Source: a virus. From it: a stretch of 29,451 nucleotides of DNA. Positions 8,101-14,193 of the stretch are shown in pieces. The notes below the pieces were generated by a model. It saw only the letters and a list, made by a program, of their open reading frames with translations, was not told the DNA's origin and did not search any database. The position numbers and the translations under genes were made by a program. The DNA lies in the IMG/VR virus record IMGVR_UViG_3300007276_003333, positions 1-29,451 of that record. One strand, given 5' to 3'. Positions within the stretch are counted from its first letter, which is position 1, and every line of letters begins with the position of its first letter.

Positions 8101-11100
8101 ACATAAAAACTATTATTAGAATAATGTCTCGAATCTAAAAGTTGGTTTAAAACAACATAAAAAGGAGCTTCAGGTATCTTATTAACCAGTGTTACGTCAC
8201 TAGTTCTTTTATTTTCTATTTTTAATTTATCTGTAGCAAGAGTATATCCAGTAATAGGTTGACTTAAATCAGTTATAATACCTGCATATCCTACAAAATT
8301 TAATAAGCCCTGTTGTTGATCTTTTTCATTAATAGGAATAGTAACATGATCTGTACCTTTTAAGGCGCCAAAAACACCAGAATCATTAGCACCTAACAAA
8401 TCAGTTTGAAAATTTTCATCGAATACTTGACCAAAACCTTGTAAAGTTAATTCTATATTACCGTCTTGAGTACCACCAACAGTATCTACAACATTAACAG
8501 CAGTACATAATAATTTAACCTCACCCACAACACTACTAAAACCATTTTTACCAGATAAAGTTACAGGATTTACATCACCTATTAATACATTTGAGTGTTC
8601 TACATGAATGACTTGATTATTAATACCAGATAAGTTTGCATTTGCTACTAAGCTAGCTCCTAATGGTTTAGATAATTCATATTCTGTAACATAAGTAATA
8701 CCAAAACCATCTTTTTCTGTTGATGTTTTTATTAAACCATCAATAATTACTGATCCATCTAGTTTTCTTCTAGCACTAGTAACAAAATCAAATTGAGGAA
8801 CAGGAGGTACTGATAATGCAGATTGTATATCTGTATACGCAGTAGGTTTGTAATCAATAAAAGTATCAGAATCTACATATACATTAGATATATATTCAAC
8901 AGCTTGTAGCTTAACTTCTTCATCATCCATTTCTCTTTCTATTTGTGTTACTTTAAATAGTTTATCACTTTTAGCTCTATATATATCACCTTCAGAGTCT
9001 ATTTCTCCAAAAGTCCATAAATCTCCCTTAGCAGGAGCTGTATTAGCAGTAAAAGCAGTATAGTTATCCCATACTCTAGTGATAGGATTATATCTTTTAA
9101 TAGGGTTTACAACAGCTTGATCTATACCAGAATTTACAGCATCAGTAGTTGTTAATGCAAATTTAGTTTTAGATAATATATATACATCAATCTTATCATT
9201 AACCATTTTTATAACTCTAAGTACTAAAGGACCAGTATTAGAAGTAAAATCTGTAGAAGCTAAAGAAGGAACAGTATAGTGTTCTAGAAATACATTAGTA
9301 TTGCTTGCTTGAACTGGAGAGTCTGCTCTTATCTTACCACCAAAACCATAGGCCACACCATTAACTTGTTGTGATACTGCAATTACATCTCCAGGTACTA
9401 ACTGTAATGCATCAGTGCTAGTAGTAAAATTACAAGTTCTTCGTAAATATCTAGACGAAGCAATCTGATATTGAGCATATCTAAGAGCTTGCCCTCTTCG
9501 AGTAACACCGGGTACGTCTAATGACTCTAAATTTTCTATCTCAGTTTTTCTAATACCATCATTACTTCCTAGTTGATCTATACGTACTGTTTCTCTTTTA
9601 TAATGATTACCTGGATCTACGTAGCTAACATCTGCCCCTGTTAGCACATCGCTTTCTTTATTACCTGCTATTATAAAAGTATCTTCTTTTATATTAGTCT
9701 CATTAAATACCATAACAGGAGTTTCGTCAGGTAAATCACATGCCATAGTTATCTTACCATGTGCATATATTAGAGCTCCTCTAAAACTAGCAGCTAAAGC
9801 ATTAATAGTATCAAATGATTGTTTTTGATCTGCAATAATACAGTTTAAAGTAAATCTTCTTTCTTTTATCTTAGTACCTTGAGCTATACCTAATTGATTC
9901 TCTCGTGTGCTTGTAAAAGTATTTCTAGGTTTACTTCTAAAAGTACCGTCAGCAATACCGTCTACCCCTACAAAATTACCGGTAGTATAGTCACAAGCAT
10001 CACAGTATTGAGCTATTTGATAAAATCTATATTTATCAATATTGCTTTCTGGTACAGCCAGTCCATATGTTTTATTTGTTAATATATCATATATAATCCA
10101 TACAGGATTTTGTGACCATGAATATACAAAAGTACCGTCCCAAGTACCATTATATATATTAATAGTAGAACTAGTTTGTACAGCTGTGCCTGTTTGTTGT
10201 AAGTAATAACCAGCAGTTGCAGCACTATCAGCACCTGTAGCAGGAACTTCTATATGTCTCCAATCAATTTCTCCATTAACTAAAGTAGGTTGATTATAGT
10301 TAGTAGGAACCTTATGTAACAAACCTTTTACTAAGCTAGTAAAAGTAGGAATACCACTATGTTCATCAGTAGCTTTTAATGCAAAGCCTATATGAGCAGT
10401 TCTAGGATATGCTTGTGGAGAATTTTCTATTTCATTCCATCCAAGTAGTCTCACATCATCAGTTGTACCAGAACTAGAAGAATCACTAGATGTCTTACTA
10501 ACTGAAAATCTATAACCATTAGTGCTTTTACTAGCTTCAGGTATTTGAATCTTTACGTTAAATTTAAAAGCAACAGTTGTTTTGCCACTTACAGTTTTAC
10601 TAGCACTAGCAATTTGAGTTGATCCAGTACTATCAAAAACTGTAATACCTACTGATAAGCTGTGTCTTAGAACATCGCCTTTATTTGTTATTCTTTGTAG
10701 AGATCCTATTTGAAATTGAAATTCCAAAGCATCCCAGTCTTTAGCAGAAGTTTCTTGTAAGGTAACTCCAGAAGCGGGTATGCCGCTACTACCATTTTTT
10801 AATGAAACAGGAGATGCAAAGTTTTGTGGAGTGGTAGTAGTCTCACCAAATACGTCTAATCTACTTTGTACTGGTGTACCAGTAGTAGATAGTGTTTTAA
10901 ATTTTTTAGTTTGTTCAAGACCATCTCCATCTAAATTAACTAAATCATCAATAGAGCTATCCCCAAGTTCTATATCTTGAGGACCATTAGGGTTAATCCT
11001 ATATAGCGGGCCTTCTCCAAGTCCTACTACTATAAAAAGAATATCAGTAGAAAATAAACTTTGAGGATCTTCTACGGGAGTATGTGGCTCTTGTTGTGCC

Positions 11101-11177
11101 CCACCTTTACCGCCTTTAGCACCTTGTATTTGGGGAACAAGAGTATTTGAATGATTAACAAAATTTCTAATCGCCAT
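5187..11177 (-). CDS. Central tail tip / host specificity protein, lambda J-like
   Basis: This 1996-residue protein is much longer than lambda J (about 1130). Its place directly after the I-like gene matches lambda I-J order. Residues about 40-620 look like the J core that forms the tip hub: PLYRINPNGPQDIELGD, NPVWIIYDILTNKTYGL at 357-373, the block around FRGALIYAHGKITMACDLPD (465-484), and RRGQALRYAQYQIASSRYLRR at 560-580. The rest is a long string of beta-sandwich-like segments, including a fibronectin-III-like stretch (ITLLWSYPRTIDG onward). A domain at about 1676-1757 (VNGNRIIIHDVNGMTQIND) also occurs in the L-like protein. The C-terminal part is beta-rich and probably carries the receptor-binding surface. 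The start overlaps the I-like gene by 11 nt, with a GTAGGAG ribosome site upstream. It should close the tail tube, guide DNA exit and determine host range. Confidence 0.9.
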   Translation of the reverse strand: MAIRNFVNHSNTLVPQIQGAKGGKGGAQQEPHTPVEDPQSLFSTDILFIVVGLGEGPLYRINPNGPQDIELGDSSIDDLVNLDGDGLEQTKKFKTLSTTGTPVQSRLDVFGETTTTPQNFASPVSLKNGSSGIPASGVTLQETSAKDWDALEFQFQIGSLQRITNKGDVLRHSLSVGITVFDSTGSTQIASASKTVSGKTTVAFKFNVKIQIPEASKSTNGYRFSVSKTSSDSSSSGTTDDVRLLGWNEIENSPQAYPRTAHIGFALKATDEHSGIPTFTSLVKGLLHKVPTNYNQPTLVNGEIDWRHIEVPATGADSAATAGYYLQQTGTAVQTSSTINIYNGTWDGTFVYSWSQNPVWIIYDILTNKTYGLAVPESNIDKYRFYQIAQYCDACDYTTGNFVGVDGIADGTFRSKPRNTFTSTRENQLGIAQGTKIKERRFTLNCIIADQKQSFDTINALAASFRGALIYAHGKITMACDLPDETPVMVFNETNIKEDTFIIAGNKESDVLTGADVSYVDPGNHYKRETVRIDQLGSNDGIRKTEIENLESLDVPGVTRRGQALRYAQYQIASSRYLRRTCNFTTSTDALQLVPGDVIAVSQQVNGVAYGFGGKIRADSPVQASNTNVFLEHYTVPSLASTDFTSNTGPLVLRVIKMVNDKIDVYILSKTKFALTTTDAVNSGIDQAVVNPIKRYNPITRVWDNYTAFTANTAPAKGDLWTFGEIDSEGDIYRAKSDKLFKVTQIEREMDDEEVKLQAVEYISNVYVDSDTFIDYKPTAYTDIQSALSVPPVPQFDFVTSARRKLDGSVIIDGLIKTSTEKDGFGITYVTEYELSKPLGASLVANANLSGINNQVIHVEHSNVLIGDVNPVTLSGKNGFSSVVGEVKLLCTAVNVVDTVGGTQDGNIELTLQGFGQVFDENFQTDLLGANDSGVFGALKGTDHVTIPINEKDQQQGLLNFVGYAGIITDLSQPITGYTLATDKLKIENKRTSDVTLVNKIPEAPFYVVLNQLLDSRHYSNNSFYVSGYEDTYVKSGEINGASTTTIDLPVTPRDKAFVRLFVDGVQKTSGQFVFNKNDTVPLNNANIIYTSTASETAFRTEVDYYTVPVFEIGDNVQSSHANVFSVVTTSYDPLSVKYNAALTANSIFRIHTGSKPNSNLAGFTFTNITPDPVGSLGNISGGSGTFDYDTAAFPGRFVLANNRVYHLEVGSDFESIFLTKDMIIPDLDVGTTSIRARNKTRGGRTSAFNSKSLNIDPIPIQKVENINIVESLYREQTGGVAVRVTIQFDHILQQNVTDYEISYKLDSVDDVGVDDGGTDLTSFNTVKVPATGVDSDGKLRFTVNGVNRGQTSDTRNIVFRIVPLNKEIRGITATVSKSIVGKTAKPANIFNFTGGQQTDQITLLWSYPRTIDGELSDIDLKEVVIKRISGVQSASIENFVVADDLVTVSAGTARKSIPIDTFGEFTYLARTRDTSGNFSDDVVAITLTTTRPVRSTVIKAYNEDDPSTAFAGKTNDNSAETNFPSFASSNTAGLAFAKPPGATESNVVDNANGTASGFSAAFASTDLLASESAEYITSIRDAGSTVTGAVFVDITGTQAVETTFNDSKETYLSGVTDASGTVGVLKDASFGGIGHVLGVSNTAVVNPRFDANNKTFMTGGAAGNVFAIWDDGKYTGNVITITGITKASPAVVTTSGSEHGLVNGNRIIIHDVNGMTQINDRELYVNRVNATSVQLYTDAGRTSALNSSGFGTYTSSGVLDQGDYANANSYALIAGTIDADEIRLGASYFANGDATGGNALANITTAASSYKLVNFKQYIDTGSGDTFAGSLGAVTSQTLIRTTTAANADLYYANGNVNINEFVGSAVNDGFQTYQAGSRTFRQFQLKFIVQNNQPDEFDFTIDKFRYTIEKDTVTFTDTIAYDATTKVVDITSAGFLTRPVISYSMIDEDSNKPHIVVTTAASNQSVSFQVFKSDDSGAASTSSGMSVMLTATGV

Positions 11178-11877
11178 CGAACTGCGCTCCTACACTAATT
11201 TGGTCTCCACTACCATGAGGAATAGAACTTATATATCCACTTAAAAATTGACCAGCTACTCTATGTTGGCCATATATTAAAGCAATAGGAGTACCACTCT
11301 CAGAACTATTAGTTAGACTACCAAACATTCCATTATCTCTAGTAGTAGATTCTGTAGTTTTTTGTTGTTGTCTAGCCGCAGGAGACTTAGTAAACATTCT
11401 TCCTATAATAGACATACCTATATTTAAAGCCATGCTACCTAACATACTCATACCTTTACCTGCAGCAAGAACACTTTTCATAGCAGTACCCAGTTTAATT
11501 GCTGCTGCTTGACCTCCAGGAGTTATAGCTAATACTAAAATAGCAGCAATTAAAAACATTTTTCTACCTGATTTACCACCGCCGCCGCATATATTAGGAA
11601 CTAAATGTATAGTATCTCCGTCTTTAAAATGTTTAAGTTCTAGCATTTCTTCAGTAATCTCTTTTAGATTACTGTCAAGTAGAGAAAAAGATTCATCAGA
11701 TTCACCAGAACCAATCTGTGTCATATACTTAGAAAATTTAGGGTGCATAGCTTTAAGATAATACATAACATCCGCTGCAATATACGCATCAAAAGTATAT
11801 TCTTTTTCTTCAAAAAACTTATTATATGCTGAATGTATTTTAATATTAATTAACAAGATGTTCTTCCTTAAACTCAT
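11167..11877 (-). CDS. Tail assembly protein, lambda I-like (beta-grasp plus membrane segments)
   Basis: This is an I-like tail assembly protein. The N-terminal about 95 residues look like a ubiquitin-like beta-grasp domain: an opening strand ILLINIKIH, a helix AADVMYYLKAM, and a closing strand GDTIHLVPNI. The four-glycine run of GGGGKSGRK follows. Next are hydrophobic segments (MFLIAAILVLAIT and a Gly/Ala/Met-rich helix), then the typical I end, GTPIALIYGQHRVAGQFLSG. In lambda-type phages I lies between K and J and is needed for tip assembly; it is not thought to be abundant in virions. The JAMM gene just upstream is a candidate to cut after the glycines, as comparative-genomic work has proposed for this family pair. 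I report the nearby ATG at 11877. However, the only good ribosome site (AAGGAAG, 11863-11869) points to a TTG at 11856, which would begin the protein at the first strand. Confidence 0.82.
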   Translation of the reverse strand: MSLRKNILLINIKIHSAYNKFFEEKEYTFDAYIAADVMYYLKAMHPKFSKYMTQIGSGESDESFSLLDSNLKEITEEMLELKHFKDGDTIHLVPNICGGGGKSGRKMFLIAAILVLAITPGGQAAAIKLGTAMKSVLAAGKGMSMLGSMALNIGMSIIGRMFTKSPAARQQQKTTESTTRDNGMFGSLTNSSESGTPIALIYGQHRVAGQFLSGYISSIPHGSGDQISVGAQFDGD

Positions 11878-12217
11878 CAAATATGAGTGCGTCTACCTTA
11901 TGGTCTAGCCAATATATAAAAAATTTATTATTAAAACCTACTAAAAACTTATATTCTTGAAAAGCTGCACTTACTTTGTCTTCTCTACTAGGTATAGGAT
12001 TTTCTTCACCAGGATGGGAATGAAAAATACCCCATATATTACCATCATTTCTAACTAAATCTGCAGGATCTAATATAAAAGTTGTTTTAGGATAAGGAGA
12101 GGTATTAGTACAACGTATATAAGTAAAATCATTAGTTATAATTCCTACACATTCTCTAGGATAATCTTGCATAGCGTGTGCATTCATATCCTCAACTAGT
12201 TTTACAAATCTTTCCAT
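11846..12217 (-). CDS. JAMM/MPN metalloprotease, N-terminal half of a lambda K-like function
   Basis: This 123-residue protein is one JAMM/MPN domain, a zinc-dependent peptidase fold. The catalytic Glu is E22 (PRECVGII), and the zinc ligands are H66 and H68 (FHSHPG) with S77 and D80 (PSRED). The usual spacing is HxH-x7-S-x2-D. Here eight residues separate H68 from S77, one more than usual, in a proline-rich loop. In lambda, protein K carries such a domain fused to NlpC/P60. Here it is a separate gene overlapping the NlpC/P60 gene by 16 nt and ending inside the start of the I-like gene. A G-rich sequence (GGGGG) precedes the ATG. Its likely job is processing a tail-tip partner such as the I-like protein, or acting on peptidoglycan together with the adjacent peptidases. 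Confidence 0.88.
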   Translation of the reverse strand: MERFVKLVEDMNAHAMQDYPRECVGIITNDFTYIRCTNTSPYPKTTFILDPADLVRNDGNIWGIFHSHPGEENPIPSREDKVSAAFQEYKFLVGFNNKFFIYWLDHKVDALIFDEFKEEHLVN

Positions 12218-12627
12218 CTATATACCCCCGTAGTATATTGTTTATAGTAATTCCCATAAGGAGCAATCCAACTTTTATGATCTATCATAGTTTGTAGTAT
12301 TTTATTTCTATCTACGTATAAAGCACAATGATTAGTTATATTTGTAGAACCTAAACTCATAGTTATAATATCATAAAGCTGTGGTTCTTTAACTTTTCTC
12401 CACCCTGTTTTCTCGTTTGCGTTTATTTCAAAAAATCTTTCCTGTGTTTTACTATACCAATCTTCATCTACTATTTTACAAAAGTCAGAAGTAGTATAAG
12501 GAAAATCTATTTCTAATTCATTTAGATACACTAACTTGCAGAGATTAAAACAATCAATCCCTGTCTCAGCACTATTACCTAAATGTAAGTATGGAAAATC
12601 TTTGTATTTGTTATACCAAGCTGTCAT
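12202..12627 (-). CDS. NlpC/P60 family cysteine peptidase (tail-associated), copy 2
   Basis: This 141-residue protein has the NlpC/P60 order of catalytic motifs. The nucleophile is C26 in GIDCFNLCKLVY (the family DC-x-x-L block), the general base is H100 in TNHCALYVDRNK, and the third polar position falls at Q112 (ILQT), where many relatives have His or Asn. Family members cleave bonds in peptidoglycan stem peptides. In lambda K this domain is fused behind a JAMM domain and helps the tail tip breach or assemble at the wall. Here the JAMM domain is the next gene, overlapping by 16 nt. The gene overlaps the preceding NlpC-like gene by 17 nt and lacks a strong ribosome site, implying coupled translation. 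This copy keeps the canonical Asp-Cys pair, so it is the better candidate for the active K-type peptidase. Confidence 0.82.
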   Translation of the reverse strand: MTAWYNKYKDFPYLHLGNSAETGIDCFNLCKLVYLNELEIDFPYTTSDFCKIVDEDWYSKTQERFFEINANEKTGWRKVKEPQLYDIITMSLGSTNITNHCALYVDRNKILQTMIDHKSWIAPYGNYYKQYTTGVYRWKDL

Positions 12628-13000
12628 GTCTATAAATCGAATGTATACTCTCTACCCAATAGTCTGATAAAGTTTCTACACACGAAATTCCCCCTTCTTC
12701 GATATGTAACATTTTAGATGGCATTAAGTACATTCCAAAATGTATTACTAAATTTGTTTTTTCTGACTTAAATGCTATTACATCATAATCTTTGGCGTTT
12801 GTCAAACTTACTTTTTTAGCACATTGAGCTGCCCAATTATCTATACTAGTTGTAGTAAATTCTTTAATCCAATGCTTAGATAGGGGATAATCAGGCAAAG
12901 AAAATTGTAACCCTAGATTAATATAATAAAAGTTTCTGATTATAGTAATACAGTTTACTTCATCATAAGAATGACGTAAACCTATAAAGTCTCGTACCAT
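12611..13000 (-). CDS. NlpC/P60-like cysteine peptidase (tail-associated), copy 1
   Basis: This 129-residue protein is a second, divergent NlpC/P60-type domain. The proposed nucleophile C17 lies in SYDEVNCITIIRNFYY, with Asn in place of the usual Asp before the cysteine. The general base is H87 in VIHFGMYL, and H99 (KMLHIEEGG) fits the third position. The following GISCVETLSDYW resembles the region after the active site in phage K-type proteins. A good ribosome site (CGGAG, about 8 nt before the ATG at 13000) and a 19 nt overlap with the radical SAM gene place it firmly in the operon. It is only distantly similar to copy 2, so the pair is not a fresh duplication. It may act on the cell wall or, if the substitution weakens catalysis, serve structurally. 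Confidence 0.75.
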   Translation of the reverse strand: MVRDFIGLRHSYDEVNCITIIRNFYYINLGLQFSLPDYPLSKHWIKEFTTTSIDNWAAQCAKKVSLTNAKDYDVIAFKSEKTNLVIHFGMYLMPSKMLHIEEGGISCVETLSDYWVESIHSIYRHDSLV

Positions 13001-14193
13001 AAGGCAAACTCCGGAAAAGTTTCAGTAAAAGATTCATTACGTAATTTATCAACTCTTTCAGTTTCTTGTTTAAATTTTAGTAATTGATCACTTTCATCTA
13101 TACTAGTCATATAACTTAGCCAATTTTTTAGTTGTTCTAAATCATACACTGTTAATATTGTTCTATATTCTTTAATAAATTTTTTATATATAGCTAACAC
13201 TTGTTTTTTAGACTCTTTAGGTAAACAAGTAATTTTTTGATAAGAAGGATCGGTTTGCGTAGATCCATAAAAATCAAAACCATTACGTTTACACCATAGT
13301 ATCAAATCAGGCATAGAAGTTATACTATATATATTTATAACACAACTTATTGTCTGTATATGGTCTTTAAACATAATAGCATGTTTTTCAAATTTAGACC
13401 AGGATAATCCTTTTCTAGTATACTCTACGCGACTTCCGTACCCATCTACACTAGGCCACAAAGATACTTTTTTAAAGTTAAGCCACAGATCAGGTAGATT
13501 ATATTTTTTAAATTTAGAATAACTTAAATTAGTATTGTAACTTATATGTATATTTTTAGCATAACCAGATTCTATAAGTAGATTAAGCATTTTATAATGA
13601 CCTTCTTGTATAAAAGGTTCACCTCCTGCAAAATATACTTCTTCTAGATTAGGAATAAATTGTGGAACGTCTGCCCAAAAATCTTTATTATCAGTATAAT
13701 GATCCATAGTTTTAGACCATCCCATTTCTAAGGTATCAGTATACCAACTAGTAGAAGCATCAGGACCACACATTCTACATTTGAAATTACACAAGTTACC
13801 AAATCTAATGTCTAAATAAGTGGGATTATTATCTAAACTACCATCTGTATTAGTTCTAGATTGTAAATATGCATCTTTTGCAAATCGTCTATTTACTTGT
13901 AATCTATTACTATCACTACCTTGTTTTTCTTTTTCATAACAAGCTTTTATACATTCGATAGGTATTTTATTTTTTAAAAAATTTAAACGTGTACTTTTGT
14001 AATGACCACTATTCCATATACTACTTAATGACTGATCATAAGTTCCTACTATAGTACTACCTGCCTGAAACTGTGCATGACAACATAAATGATAATTACC
14101 ATTTAATCCTCCAAAAATATGCATCCAAGGAAGTATACAACCTTTTACTTTATTGTTTAGGAATTGTTCGTCCTGTTGCAGGGAAGCCTCCAA
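12982..14193 (-). CDS. Radical SAM enzyme with N-terminal twitch-like domain, inside the tail-tip operon
   Basis: This protein of up to 403 residues has the radical SAM motif C135-x3-C139-x2-C142 (CNFKCRMC) followed by a clean GGEP at 190-193 (YFAGGEPF), both in the expected positions of the partial TIM barrel. Ahead of the barrel is a cysteine-bearing module: C19 (GCILPWMHI), the pair C37-C38 (NYHLCC), then C81 and C85. It resembles the twitch/SPASM auxiliary-cluster fold placed N-terminally, as in radical SAM proteins known from marine myophages. The start is unclear. No ATG exists before residue 24. The frame opens with TTG at 14193, but the strong GGAGG (14187-14191) sits 5 nt before a CTG at 14181. 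The gene overlaps the L-like gene upstream and an NlpC/P60 gene downstream, so it is co-translated with tail-tip proteins. The substrate is unknown. Confidence 0.88.
   Translation of the reverse strand: MEASLQQDEQFLNNKVKGCILPWMHIFGGLNGNYHLCCHAQFQAGSTIVGTYDQSLSSIWNSGHYKSTRLNFLKNKIPIECIKACYEKEKQGSDSNRLQVNRRFAKDAYLQSRTNTDGSLDNNPTYLDIRFGNLCNFKCRMCGPDASTSWYTDTLEMGWSKTMDHYTDNKDFWADVPQFIPNLEEVYFAGGEPFIQEGHYKMLNLLIESGYAKNIHISYNTNLSYSKFKKYNLPDLWLNFKKVSLWPSVDGYGSRVEYTRKGLSWSKFEKHAIMFKDHIQTISCVINIYSITSMPDLILWCKRNGFDFYGSTQTDPSYQKITCLPKESKKQVLAIYKKFIKEYRTILTVYDLEQLKNWLSYMTSIDESDQLLKFKQETERVDKLRNESFTETFPEFALWYETL

Noticed and set aside
11846-13000. Frameshift-broken single K gene
   Set aside because: Each of the three frames has a complete set of catalytic motifs, its own start and sensible ends. 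The overlaps are the 16-19 nt type seen throughout this operon, so three genes fit better than a broken one.
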